From: Prinia subflava
Taxonomy: Eukaryota; Chordata; Aves; Passeriformes; Cisticolidae
Length of the DNA: 64,000 bases
Assembly: GCF_021018805.1 (NCBI RefSeq)
Contig: NW_026960608.1
Span: 1,364,001-1,428,000 of the forward strand
Direction: 5' to 3'
Positions 7,868 through 18,321 of the stretch are shown here, piece after piece (position 1 is the first letter of the stretch; the number at the start of each line of letters is the position of its first letter). The notes below the pieces were generated by a model that did not search any database, was not told where the DNA came from, and saw nothing but the letters and a program-made list of their open reading frames with translations. The translations under genes were made by a program, and so were the position numbers.

Positions 7868-9920
7868 AAGATCTCTGCCATGTCCCCTCCTACCAACAAG
7901 AAGGAAACACAAGCTTTCCTAGGCGCCATAGGCTTTTGGAGAATGCACATTCCTGAGTACAGCTAGATTGTGAGCCCTCTCTACCTGGTTACTCGCAAGA
8001 AGAATGATTCCCACTGGGGCCCTGAACAGCAGCAAGCCTTTGCCCAGATCAAGCAGGAGATCGCTCATGCAGTAGCCCTTGGCCCAGTCAGGACAGGACC
8101 AGAGGTGAAGAACATGCTCTACTCTGAAGCCCGGAGCCATGGTCTGTCCTGGAGCCTTTAGCAAATGGTGTCTGGTGAGACTCGGGGTTGACCACTGGGA
8201 TTCTGGAGCCGAAGCTACAGAGGATCTGAAACCAACTACACTCCCACAGAGAAGGAACTGCCTATGAAGGAGTTCAAGCTGCCTCAGAAGTAATTAGCTC
8301 TGAAATGCAGCTGCTTCTGGCACCCCGACTACCATTGCTGGGGTGGATGTTCAAAGGAAAGGTTCCTTCCACGCATCATGCCACCGACACAACATGGAGC
8401 AAATGGATTGCCCTCATTACACAGTGTGTCTGTATTGGAAGCCCGAATCGCCCTGGGATTCTAGAAATTATAACAAACTGGCCTGAAGGTGAGACTTTTA
8501 GATTATCTTCTGAAGAAGAGGAGCAAGTGACACATGCTGAAGAAGCCCCACCATATAATGAGCTACCGGAGACTGAAAGACGATATGCCCTCTTCACTGA
8601 TGGTTCCTGTCGAATTGTAGGAGCCAACTGGAAATGGAAAGCTGCAGTATGGAGCCCCACATGACGAGTTGCGCAAGCTACTGAGGGACAAGGTGGATCG
8701 AGTCAGGTTGCAGAGATTAAAGCTGTCCAGCTGGCTTTGGATATTGCCGAATGAGAGAAGTGGCCAAGGCCCTATCTCTATACCGACTCCTGGATGGTAG
8801 CTAATGCTCTGTAGGGATGGCTGAATTGCTGGAAAAAGGCCAACTGGCAGCACAGAGGGAAACCCATCTGGGCCGCTGAGATTTGGCAGGACATCGCCAC
8901 CCAAGTAGAGAAGCTGACTGTGAAAGTTTGACACGTGGATGCGCATGTACCTAAGAGTTGGGCTAATAAAGAGCATCGCAACAACGAGCAGGTGGACAAA
9001 GCTGCCAAGGTGAAAGTATCACAGGTGGATCTAGACTGACAGCACAAGGGAGAATTATTCCTGGCTCATTGGGCCCATGATGCTTCTGGTCATCAAGGGA
9101 GAGATGCAACATACCAATGGGCCCGTGACCGAGGGGTGGACCTTACTATGGACAGCATCTCACAGGTCATCCACAACTGTGAAACATGCGCTGCAATCAA
9201 ACAGGCCAAGCGAGTGAAGCCTCTGTGGTACGGTGGACAATGGCTGAAGTACAGGTATGAGGAGGCCTGGGAAATTGACTACATCACCCTTCTGCAAACC
9301 CGTCAAGGCAAGCACTACGTGCTGACCATAGTAGAAGCAACCACTGGATGGTTGGAGACCTACCCTGTGCCTCATGCTACTGTCCAGAACACCATCCTGG
9401 GCCTGGAAAAGCAAGTCCTGTGGAGACATGGCACCCCTGAAAGAATCAAGTCAGACAGTGGGATCCATTTCAAGAATGGCCTTGTAAACACCTGGGCCAG
9501 AGAACATGGCATTGAATGGATATATCACATTCCTTATCATGCACCAGCTGCTGGGAAAGTTGAACAGTGCAATGGACTACTTAAGACCACCCTGAAGGCA
9601 CTTGGTGGCGGGACCTTCAAGAATTGGGACATGAACTTAGCAAAGGCCAATTGTCAACACCCAAGGCTCCATCAACCGAGCTAGTCCTGCCCAGTCTGAA
9701 CCCTTGCAGACAGTAGATGGAGATAAAGTCCCTGTGGTACACATGAAAGTTATTTTAGGAAAGGCTGTTTGAATTAATCCCACCTCAGGAAAAGGCAGAC
9801 CCACCCATGGGATTGTTTTTGCTCAAAGACCTGGTTACACTTGGTGGGTAATGCAGAAAGATAGGGAAACCCATTGTGTACCACAAAGAGACCTAATTTT
9901 GAGTGAGAACTGTGTGTAAG
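7868..9920 (+). pseudogene. pol: ERVL pol remnant: RT C-terminus, RNase H, integrase
   Basis: Translated pieces in order: the end of reverse transcriptase and the connection (FLGAIGFWRMH, then SPLYLVTRKK, from 7915), RNase H (LFTDGSC near 8593, TDSWM near 8781), and integrase. The integrase has the CETC finger pair near 9180, DYIT, SDSGIH and GKVEQ for the D,D,E triad, and a C-terminal region ending at the TAA near 9917. The longest open piece is 9136-9684. There are at least half a dozen in-frame stops, for example in RNase H near 8662, 8752 and 8812, and indels near 9660. It is not functional. Confidence 0.85.
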
Positions 9921-9988
9921 GTTTCATTCTGGATATATATATGTATCTGTAAGAATGTATTGATTCAGGTATGATGTAGATGGTGATA

Positions 9989-10005
9989 GAATAAGGGGTG
10001 GATTA
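9989..10005 (+). promoter_or_regulatory. ERVL polypurine tract
   Basis: Purine-rich ataaggggtgg followed by atta, directly before the LTR start tgtcctagg at 10006. Confidence 0.6.
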
Positions 10006-10095
10006 TGTCCTAGGTTACAATGTAAGATGTGCCCAAAGTATGTATTGTGTCACCATCTTCACAAGCTGTTGAAACTAGGTGGGGCAGTGTTTCCC
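10006..10095 (+). repeat. ERVL 3' LTR, first segment
   Basis: Starts TG after the purine tract and is cut at the ERV2 insertion point. The last six bases (10090-10095, tttccc) are the target-site duplication of ERV2. Confidence 0.8.
10090..10095. repeat. Target-site duplication of ERV2, left copy
   Basis: tttccc directly before the ERV2 LTR start TG at 10096. The identical hexamer is at 18316-18321. Six bases is the usual class II ERV duplication length. Confidence 0.9.
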
Positions 10096-10519
10096 TGTTG
10101 TAATTTAGATTTAGGGGGGGGTCCCGGGGAGGGTTCCCCGGGAGCCCCTGGGGCTCTATGTTTGTTGGTATTTGCATGCAGGTAGGCAAGGAGACTCTAG
10201 ACGGCTGATGAGGTGCTGATGGGATGAGGATTTATTCAGAGTCTTACCCCAGGAAGGCAGCATGGTCACTGAGGGAGAGGGGAGAGGAGGGGGAGAGGGG
10301 GAAGAGGAGAGGGAAGGGGAGAGCAGCCGAGCCTCCGGAGGCCTCCAGGGCAAAGAGGGCGTGCACAGAGGAACAGGGTCTTTTCTCAGCTCTTGCTAGG
10401 GAGGGGCAACTTGGGACACAGCCAATGGTGTCAGAAAGGGAAGGAAAGGTCAAACTACATGGTACCAGCTCTAGGGGTCCCTGAGGGGGGAGAAACCATT
10501 CCCACAGGGGAATGTAACA
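10096..10519 (-). repeat. ERV2 3' LTR, 424 bp
   Basis: On the minus strand it runs from TGTTACATTCC to TACAACA. It has a polypyrimidine tract (purine-rich on the plus strand at about 10273-10322), AATAAA (10231-10236) and a GC-rich palindromic U5 (10112-10160). The R-U5 part closely matches the solo LTR at 42720-43157. Confidence 0.9.
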
Positions 10520-10535
10520 TCTCCTCCTTTTTTTG
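10520..10535 (-). promoter_or_regulatory. ERV2 polypurine tract
   Basis: On the minus strand it reads CAAAAAAAGGAGGAGA, directly before the LTR start TGTTAC. Confidence 0.9.
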
Positions 10536-10566
10536 TTTAAAAAGATACCAAGAAAAACCATCAAGT

Positions 10567-11916
10567 TCATTTTGACACGGAGTATGGGTTTCCCCACCAC
10601 TTATGATTGGTAGGGAAATCAGACCGCTTTAGGTTTGCCAACTCTATGTGGTTGACTTCTGAGGTAGAAGGTATGAGGCTGTTAATAGCCTTGAAAATCA
10701 AACAGCATAGGATCCCAAATGCTATTGTTACAAGGAAAAGAATAACAAAAAGTAACAAAATTGTTTTAACTATAGAAGTCCACGACCCTGTGAATCCCCA
10801 GCCCTTGAACAGTTCCTTGATCCAATCTTCAGATTCTTGCTTCACTTGTACAATCATGTTGTTTATGCTTCGGAGGGCAGCATGGATGTTTGGAGCTTTT
10901 GAGGACAGATTCATGCAACAGAGTCCTTCAAATTCCTGGCATTCATGTCCATGCAGTAATAAAAGAAAATCTATCGCAGTGTGGTTTTGAAGAGTGGCCT
11001 GTCTGGTAACTTCCTCGTCTTCTAGGAGAGAGCTGATGGCGGTGGATGTTGAGTTTGCCTGTTTGACCACCCAGCACTCTAGATGGCCCAATTCTCCTAG
11101 AGCTTTGGCTGCTGCTACCCACGGAAGGAACAGGGATACAGCAACCCTTTTTGACTTTGCCCAATGAAAAATTTCTGAATTACAATTTGGGTCCAGATTA
11201 TCAGCACTCCTCTTTTGAATTTTGTTTGCTGATTTGTTTTTGTGAGTCCATTCGCCAATTAAAGTTTGGTTGGGTGTCAATACGGACAATCGCCCTATGG
11301 TACATGGCCCTCCTAAAAGCCGGGATGGAATTCCTGCCCATGCCCGATCCCCACAAACCAAGAACAATCCCCTAGGGAAGCTTCTGGGGCTAGAGTGAGA
11401 TGGGTTGTCTGCTGCAATGTGGCTTATATTATGACACCACCTTTTTGCAGTAAACTCTCCCTGGAATTGTCTTATGAGGTGGTACTCGTCAGTGCTAGAA
11501 GGTTTTGGGATGACAGAAAAATGTATGCAGTATGTTGAAGGGGAGGAACCCAATAGTTCTAACTCTTGGGGTTCCTGAGCCACCTTGGGCAAACTCCGCA
11601 CCCATTCCCCTAAGGGGTTCATGGCCACCACAGCTTGCTTTTGGTGATCCTTGTGTGATCGGGGGGGGTGTTACTCTGGAATTTCGTTGGACCTGTATTT
11701 GTTCAAACCTGCTAGAAATTCTCCAGCCTGCAAAGGAATTCCTACCAGACAGGTGGACATAGGGTTCTTAGCTTCTGCAGTGGACAAATATATGTTTTCC
11801 TGCTGAAGTGTCTGTGCCAGGGTCACCCAGACGTTCTGACGTGGCTGAGGGACGATCCATGCAGCTGCCAGACTGTTCAGCATTAGCAGGATGACAGCTT
11901 GGATGGGGTTCATCAT
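10567..11916 (-). pseudogene. env: ERV2 env, one internal stop
   Basis: Reads from an ATG at 11914-11916 to a stop at 10567-10569, 449 codons in a single frame, interrupted once by TAA at 11671-11673 (about codon 82). It has an N-terminal signal peptide (residues about 2-19). The surface subunit is fairly short. A KSKR tetrabasic site is followed directly by a hydrophobic fusion peptide (VAVSLFLPW). Then come heptad-rich sequence, the cysteine motif CX6CC (CQEFEGLCC), a membrane-proximal helix, a long membrane span (about 24 residues rich in I, L, V, F) and a cytoplasmic tail. CX6CC marks the covalently linked gamma/alpha type of transmembrane subunit, here combined with a beta-like pol. Apart from the stop it is well preserved. 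Confidence 0.85.
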
Positions 11917-14159
11917 AGGGTTGAGTGGGAGGTAGGTTTTCTCTAGAAGGGAAAAATAAACATTTTTAAAACATGTTAAAAGGTTCCTGTTTCTGCCAGA
12001 AGGAATCCACACCTAGGGAGGTTCTTTCTCTTCCATCCGGCGGCGTCTTCTCTTCGAAGCATCAGTTACTTGCTTCTTATCCCCTTCTGCTGGAGATGGA
12101 TTTTTGGGACAAAAGGTTTCACCCATTTCTGGGGAATCCACCGAGGGCCTGAGGGAGTAGCCACACATGCATAGCCATGACCCCAGGTCACAAGCTCATA
12201 GGGACCCCTGGTTTCCCAAGTTTCAGAATCCCTAATCAAAACCGGTGGACGCTGAGACAATTTGAATCGATTACCACTGTTAAAATGACTTACCACAGGT
12301 GGACTCGTTTTCAAATGAACAATTCAGAAAATTGATGGTAAGCATGGCTTTGCAGAGCTTCTGCTGTGGAGACATCCACACAGCTGAGCTGCTGTCTAGC
12401 CAAAACCTGCTTGAGCGTCTGGTGTGCATGCTCAATCACAGCTTGACCTGTGGGGGAGTGGGGGATGCCAGTTTTATGTTCCACTCCCCACTGCTGGACA
12501 AATTCTAGGAACTTGGACACATATGCTGGGCCGTTATCAGTTTTGATTGTTTTTGGAATTCCCAACACTGCAAAAGCTTGCACCAGGTGCTGCTTGGCAT
12601 GTACAGACTTTTCTCCTGCGTGGGCAGAGGCATACACTGCACCGGAATATGTGTCAATGCTCACATGAACATATTTGAGGCGACCAAAACTAGGAATGTG
12701 TGTGATGTCTGTCTGCCATACCTCACAGCTGCCCAGGCCCCTGGGGTTAACCCCCATGCCCATTGATGGCATGGCTTGGAGCTGGCAGTTGGGACAGGTA
12801 CCCACGATGGCTCGAGCCTGGCTCCGTGTTAGCTGGAATTGTCGGATCAGAACCGGCACATTTTGATGGTAATGTTGGTGACTCAGTTTTGCCTGTTGGA
12901 AGACATCAGGGAGATGTGCCTTTTCAACTGGTGCAGCAAGGGAGTCTGCCTGACGATTCCCCTCTGCGATCTCACCTGGCAAATCAGTGTGTGACCTCAC
13001 ATGCATCACGTAAAACAGATGCTGTCGATGAGAAACCAAATAAATTAGCTTTGAAAGCAACCTGAAGAGATGTTCATTCTCTATTTCTTTGAGCACAGCC
13101 TGCTCTGCTCTGGACACTACTCCCACCACATAGGCAGAGTCGGTTACCAAATTAATTGGTTCTGAGAACTTCTCAGAAGCTCTTACCACTGCAGCCAGTT
13201 CAGCCACTTGGGGGGATCCCTCCACAAACTCAACATCAGCTTCCCAGTGCTGAGTCTGTGGGTTCCTCCAAGTCATCACCGACTTGTTGGAAGCCCCCGA
13301 TGCATCCGTGAAGACCGTAAGAGCTTTGAGTGGTCTCCGACTCCTCATGAGGAATGAGGTGGAATTCCTCATTGAACAGCTTGTGGGACAGGGCATGGAC
13401 TGATATTTGTCCCCTGTAGCTGTCCAGAGATAATTGGAGACTGGCATTACTCTGCAGCAAATGCTCAAACATCTCTTTGGTCAATCTCTCAGGAGAGTTC
13501 TTTCCCTCCTCTGAAAGTCTGACCAGGAGGTGAATACATGCAAATTCACAACCCACCAATTCACACAATCTTACCCTGGCCTTCCGAATCAGCTGAGCTA
13601 TCAGCTCCTGTGGCTCTGTGATGGTCTTGGATCTTTGGTGAGAGAAGAAGACCCACTCTGTGATCAAGAGTGAATCTCTCTGCTCCTCGATCCATTGAAA
13701 AATCAAACCATGCAGATGTGGCAGCTTTCCTAGAACAATGAAATGGAAAGGCACCTTTGGCTCACATTGATGAGCCTGCCTCTCTGACAAGGCTTTTTGT
13801 ACCTTTTTGATTGCTGTCTTCGCCTCTGGGGTCAGCTCCCTGGGAGACATCAGCTCCTTCTCCCCCTTCAATAAATTCAAGAGGGGTTCTAGATCCTGAT
13901 TTGTGAGGCCTAGCCAGGGTCTTACCCAGTTCAAAGACCCACACAGGGAGTGGAGATCTGCTAGGGTTTTTGGATTGCAACCAATTTCTAGGCTCTGCAG
14001 AACAACAGTCCTTGCAGTGATTTGCAAACCCAGGTACTTCCAAGGTGGCATCCTTTGAACCTTGTCCTCCTGTAATTGAAATCCAGCAGAGGTTAAAACT
14101 TTAACCACTAGGTCAAGCGTGTGTTGGAGTACAGAGTCATTGGGGCCATACACTAGCAC

Positions 14160-14171
14160 ATCATCCATGTA
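14160..14171 (-). other. ERV2 reverse transcriptase YMDD box
   Basis: Encodes Tyr-Met-Asp-Asp followed by VLVYG, the catalytic motif of reverse transcriptase. Confidence 0.95.
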
Positions 14172-14713
14172 GTGAAGGATGGCTTCTTTTCTCTTGGCGT
14201 GTATTGGAGACGGTAATGAGGCTACATATTGTTGGCATATGAAAGGACTCAATTTGAGACCCTGGGGAAGAACTCTCCAGTGATAACACTTCATTGGGGC
14301 TTGTCTATTAACAGTGGGAACTGAGAATGCAAACCGTGGGGCATCTTCAGGGTGCAATGGAATTTGGAAGAAACAGTCCTTGATGTCTAAGACAGCCAAT
14401 TGCCAATCTCGGGGGAGCATTGTTGGAGTGGGCATCCCTGGTTGGAGACGTCCCATGTCTTCTACTATTTTATTAATTTCTCGTAGATCATGGAACAACC
14501 TCCACTTGTCCTTCCCCGGTTTCTTTATTACAAAGATCGGGAAATTCCGGGGGCTTGTTGTCTCCACAATGTGTCCCTGAGCCGATTGCTCTTCCACAAG
14601 CTTTTCCAGCACCTTGAGCTTCTTTTTACTCAAAGGCCACTGTGCTACCCATCTTGAGGTGTTTTCCAACCACTTTAACTTTTGGGTAGGGCACTCCACA
14701 GTGGCTATTTGCA

Positions 14714-14720
14714 AAAATCC
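14714..14720 (-). promoter_or_regulatory. ERV2 pro-pol -1 frameshift heptamer GGATTTT
   Basis: In the pro frame the codons are CAG GAT TTT, so the heptamer G GAT TTT is in phase. A -1 slip leads into the pol frame, open from here. The pro stop TAG is at 14705-14707. This is a known class of betaretroviral pro-pol slippery site. Confidence 0.85.
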
Positions 14721-15566
14721 TGGGGTGTCTTAGGAATGACCAATTGGACTCCCCACTGGGACATGGTGTCTCTCCCCCACAGGGGGGCCTTATAATCTGC
14801 TACGAAAGGATGGACATTCGCCACCTTTCCATCAGGTCCCTCAATTTGCATGACGTTTTTTGAAATCCTTTCCAATGTGATTCCTCCTATGCCCTGAAGT
14901 TTGCCAGCCACAAGTTGTAATTCCCAATTTGATGGCCACATGCTTTGCAGGAATACGGTTATATATGTGCCTGTGTCTAACACCCCTGCCACTAGGAGGC
15001 GCTTAGACCCACAAGCAATGTTGCATGCCATAGAGGGTTTAGGTTCTCCCACCACTTCTGTCCAGTAGACCTCTGGGATTTTCCATCTGCTGTGATCTCT
15101 GCTGGAACCGGAATGGCTTGGGCAAGAATTTGCCCCTCTACGAGAAAAAAGCGTTGGTGCATGCAGCGTGCCAACAACATGAGGCCTACTATTTTTCCCT
15201 TAATGGTCGTGGGAGCTATCTCAATTTCCAAGGGTGTTTGTGCTGTGTCCCCAATAACAAAATACTCACTGTCCAATCCCATGTGATAAACTGTCATGTC
15301 CTGTGAGATGTTTGACAGGTCCACTGTTACGACCATGCACTCAGTAGATCTGAAATGAAAACCTTTGTAAGTCACAAGCCTGAATCGGCCTAGTGGCTGC
15401 CAAACCTTGTTAGTTGAACATTTAACATTTACATTTTTCTGCACCCCTACACCATGTGACCCGCCCTCCCCCCTTTTTTTTAAGAGAGAGGCTTTTGCCA
15501 ATGTGAGTCCCGCTATATTTATATCTTTGCGCGTTGTAGTATCAACAGCGGTAACGCGCTGTAAAT

Positions 15567-15576
15567 TCAGTTTTTT
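15567..15576 (-). promoter_or_regulatory. ERV2 gag-pro -1 frameshift site abutting the gag stop
   Basis: In the zinc-knuckle frame the codons are CAA AAA AAC TGA: the heptamer A AAA AAC (15570-15576) is in phase and the gag stop follows at 15567-15569. A -1 slip enters the pro frame. The arrangement is the same as in ERV1. Confidence 0.9.
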
Positions 15577-17335
15577 TGTTTGTTGGATTTCTTTTGCTTC
15601 TGGGTCTGAGGGCAGGTTCTGGCAAAGTGTCCTGGTTTCCTGCAGCGGAGGCAGATGATGCGCTGCAGCTGGTCTGGATTGCATTGGTTGCCTGTTCAGG
15701 TTTGGTACCGCAGATGCTGTAGGCTGTGGGTGTGTAGGTCCTGGATTTCTTTCAGATGTGCAGAACATTTCCGCCCTCCTTGAACAAGCTTCTATCATCT
15801 GGGACAGATTAGGCGGAGGTTCTAGGGGAAGGCTAAGAATAATTCTACTACAGGTCTCGTTATCATTCCTTTGAGCCATCTCCTTAATCAGTTCTGCCTG
15901 CACCACGGGGTCTTGTACTTGTTGTTCCACCTGTGTCCTCAGACGATCAACAAACTGCAAGAAATTCTCTGTAGCAAATTTTTTTTAATATTGACATAAC
16001 TGCCTTTCCCTTCCATTGTTGGGAGCTGATAAAACATTTTCTCTGCAACAGCACTAATCCTAAGTAAAACTGGCTTGGATAACACTCGAGTTTGTTTTTC
16101 TGGGCAATGCCAGGCACCTTCACCACACAGATGTTCAAGTGTAATATCATGTCCCTCAGTGTCTTTAGCTGCATTAGAGGTGTGATGCATCTCCTGTAAT
16201 AATGTTCTTAAAGCTCTTTTCCACATACTATCCTACAGATCATACCCTGAGGGAGATAACAGACATCTAAATAAGTCTTTGATGTCACTGGGCACCATTT
16301 CATTAGAATTAAATGTGGCTCGAAACATGCCCTTAAAGATTGCGCTAGATCTGCCAAATTCACGTTGGATTTTGCAAAGTTCTTTCTTATTCTGGTAGGA
16401 AAGTGTTTGGTATTGCCTGATTCCATGCTTTCTACCAACATATGTGACAGGAGCAACAGAGAAAATGTTTTCATCTGCATTTGCCAAAGGTCTTAAAATT
16501 TCTGCTGGTCTCTCAGTGTCTGGGGCATAGGAGGTACAGCGTTTGCAGTCCCTTGGGGCTTGGGAAGAGGAGGCTCTCTGTCCTGGCTTGGCAGCCAAGG
16601 CTGTTCCCCTCCCCCCGCTGTGAAGGAATGCCCCCCCCGCCCCCCCGCTGTGCACTCACACCCACCACTGTGACTGTAAGGTGACACTGGCCCGCCCCCC
16701 TCACTGCTGCAGTGACAGCCCAGAGGGAGGCAGGGAGAGGAGGCGTGGGGCGGGGCTGCCGAAGGGACAAGGGGATTGGGAAAGGGGTGTGGAGTAGGGG
16801 CGGGGATTGGGGGGAAAAAGGGATTATGGGAAGAAGGTCTGGGAGCATGGCAGTTGCCACTGTTGTCTGGCACGTGGAGTGTTGCTTCCCGGGGATCTGC
16901 AGCATGGGCAGAGCCCTGGAGAGGCATCCCACCCCTGGAGGAGTCTGCTGGAGAAAAACCCGCTGTCTTAAAGGGGTGCTGTGAGGATGGTAAACCAGGG
17001 TATAAAGGAGGGTCGGAGAGGGGGTTACATGAAGAGGTTTTCTGTGGCTGGCTGGTTTTTTGTAACTCCAGGAGCTGTTTACGGGCTTGCAAAAATATGG
17101 GAATAAATAAAGAAGCAGTGTGATCATTACCCTGTATTCTTTCTGTAATAACGCTACCCACGTGGTCCCAGAAAGATACAATATCTATTTGCAACAGGTC
17201 AGCTTCTGTGAACTCATTTTCCAGCCAGCGAACGATTTTTTTCTGCAGCCTTTTGGAAATTCTAACATTAATAAAAGATCTTGAAGCTGTTTTAATACAC
17301 TCTTTTGGTGAACAGATAACTGAATGCCTATTTTT
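15567..17335 (-). pseudogene. gag: ERV2 gag, several frameshifts and a stop
   Basis: The matrix reads from about 17335 (no ATG seen, so the start may be lost) into a long proline-rich linker ending near 16493. Capsid N-terminus reads in another frame (about 16655-16236) up to a TAG at 16233-16235, then in the same frame to about 15990. An eight-A run in the sense strand (15979-15986) is the likely site of the next shift. The major homology region (QFVDRL, about 15930-15960) lies in the third frame. The single CCHC knuckle (15612-15653, CLRC...H...C) is back in the earlier frame and leads to the stop at 15567. The domain order is that of an ordinary class II gag, but the gene is dead. Confidence 0.85.
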
Positions 17336-17970
17336 CGATATTTCTGAAAGCTATTTGTTCAAAATCCACCCTCCGGATGCAATAATCTGGCTCTACAGTC
17401 CTGTGTCTCCTAAATACCAAGCATACAGGCAGGGAAACTCCGGGGCCGGGATCGCTTTTTCACGCCGTTTTTTCCAGCTCCGGTGGCACCGGGGGGGTCC
17501 TGCAGCCTTGCCTGGCTTGTGGGGGACCTGCCCGAGCCGGGGTTTCCCCGAAAAACACGGCTCCCTGGGGCAGAGCGGCTCCAGGAGCCGGTGGGTTGCG
17601 GCCGGTGGGAAAAAAAAGAAAAAAAACCCCAACCGCGATTCTGGCTGCAGGGTCCTAATGCCCGCCTGCCTACCACACTCCCGATGGTAAGAAGTTACTC
17701 CCTCCCAGTTTGGAGGTTATTCCCAGGGTAACAGCCAAACGGAGGTACTTACCTGATCTGTGGGAGTATGGTGCTGAGCCAGGTGCAACCAAAGTTCCTG
17801 TTTTAAGCTCACTCGTGATTGGGCGAAAACACAAGCTACGAGCTTATCCCTACACACGTATAGCTACAGAATGTGGCCAAAAATGCCATAGGGTAATTGA
17901 TCTTCCCAAAAGCTTCTGAGACCCTGTTTGGGGGTCTCCAGCTCAGACGTGGGCTTCTAGAAATTCATAA
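17336..17970 (-). other. ERV2 untranslated leader
   Basis: About 630 bases between the primer site and gag. It contains a strong splice donor (17746-17755) and a GC-rich part (17440-17600). No coding sequence is supported. Confidence 0.65.
17746..17755 (-). promoter_or_regulatory. ERV2 major splice donor candidate
   Basis: Minus-strand CAG|GTAAGTA, a near-perfect 5' splice site, with the intron starting at 17752. Its place between primer site and gag is where the donor for env mRNA is expected. Confidence 0.65.
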
Positions 17971-17988
17971 AAACCCCATTGGGTGCCA
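17971..17988 (-). promoter_or_regulatory. ERV2 primer-binding site, lysine-tRNA-like
   Basis: Minus strand TGGCACCCAATGGGGTTT, two bases inside the end of the 5' LTR. It resembles the primer site complementary to tRNA-Lys(1,2), with CpG-decay-like changes and a lost base. The specific tRNA is inferred. Confidence 0.6.
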
Positions 17989-17990
17989 AT

Positions 17991-18315
17991 TGAAAATAAA
18001 TCCTCCTTTTTTATCCCTGCGAAGTTCCAAACTAGCTCAGGCCTTCTCAGGCTCTGGAGGAATATATCATAGACAGGAAAAAGGACCCAAAAGAGGCTCT
18101 AACCCTTAGCTGCAGTAAGATGTTTATTCCAGGTGGTCTCCAGAGGGAAAGAGGGCCTGCACAGAGGAACAGGGTCTTTTCTCAGCTCTTGCTAGGGAGG
18201 GGCAACTTGGGACACAGCCAATGGGGTCAGAAAGGGAAGGAAGGGTCAAACCACATGGTACAAGCTCTAGGGGTCCCTGAGGGGGGAGAAACCATTCCCA
18301 CAGGGGAATGTAACA
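17991..18315 (-). repeat. ERV2 5' LTR, 325 bp, with R/U5 unlike the 3' LTR
   Basis: The outer U3 (about 18158-18315) matches the 3' LTR with about 5 differences in 158 bases. From there inward (17991-18150) the sequence, with AATAAA at 18122-18127, has no similarity to R-U5 of the 3' LTR and lacks its polypurine block and GC-rich palindrome. It ends TTTTCA next to the primer site, so it has the form of a genuine LTR end. Confidence 0.8.
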
Positions 18316-18321
18316 TTTCCC
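18316..18321. repeat. Target-site duplication of ERV2, right copy
   Basis: tttccc directly after the LTR end TAACA, identical to 10090-10095. Confidence 0.9.

Larger units (their letters stand above)
7865..10095 (+). mobile_element. Old ERVL (class III) provirus, 3' part, with its LTR split by ERV2
   Basis: Plus-strand pol remnants, a purine-rich tract (9989-10005) and an LTR that begins TG at 10006. The LTR is broken at 10095 by ERV2 and resumes at 18322-18796. The 5' part of the element would lie beyond ERV1, outside the window. Many stops show that it is the oldest layer of the nest. Confidence 0.85.
12066..14720 (-). pseudogene. pol: ERV2 pol (RT, RNase H, integrase), two frameshifts
   Basis: Entered by a slip at GGATTTT (14714-14720). 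The reverse transcriptase is uninterrupted, with YMDD at 14160-14171 and LPQG and WKYLGL around it. Near 13345-13370 the frame changes before RNase H (TDASG and TDSAYV intact). The second frame continues through the integrase zinc finger (CPNC) and the core (WQTDIT, TDNGPAY, GQAVIE), all catalytic acids present. Near 12310-12370 it returns to the first frame for the C-terminal SH3-like segment (WGHGYACV, WIPQKWVKP) and ends at 12066. The two shifts roughly compensate. There are no stops inside the catalytic domains. Confidence 0.9.
14705..15576 (-). pseudogene. pro: ERV2 pro: accessory domain plus aspartic protease, one frameshift
   Basis: The frame entered from the gag slip site encodes an accessory domain of about 150 residues like that of ERV1 (FVIGDTAQTPLEIEIAPT and GQILAQAIPVP segments). 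Near 15050-15070 the reading shifts by one base into the protease, which keeps DTG (as VLDTGTY), a GIGG flap-like element and GRDTMSQWG. It ends with TAG at 14705-14707, just after the pro-pol slip site. The protease part runs 14705-15055. A dUTPase-type origin for the first domain is only a guess. Confidence 0.8.
10096..18315 (-). mobile_element. ERV2: complete class II provirus with 6-bp target-site duplication
   Basis: An 8.2-kb minus-strand element with 5' LTR (17991-18315), lysine-like primer site, leader with splice donor, gag, pro, pol, env, polypurine tract and 3' LTR (10096-10519). tttccc flanks both ends. It is inserted in the ERVL 3' LTR. Its pol is clearly related to that of ERV1 but it is another family, with different LTRs and gag linker. 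The U3 parts of its LTRs differ at about 5 of 158 sites, so it is older than ERV1. R and U5 of the two LTRs do not match each other. Confidence 0.95.

Noticed and set aside
10233..10353. G/A-rich tract as an independent microsatellite
   Set aside because: It is the polypyrimidine block of the ERV2-type LTR, shared with the solo LTR at 42720.
16481..17123. Gly/Pro-rich plus-strand frames opposite ERV2 gag
   Set aside because: Mirror images of the proline-rich gag linker.
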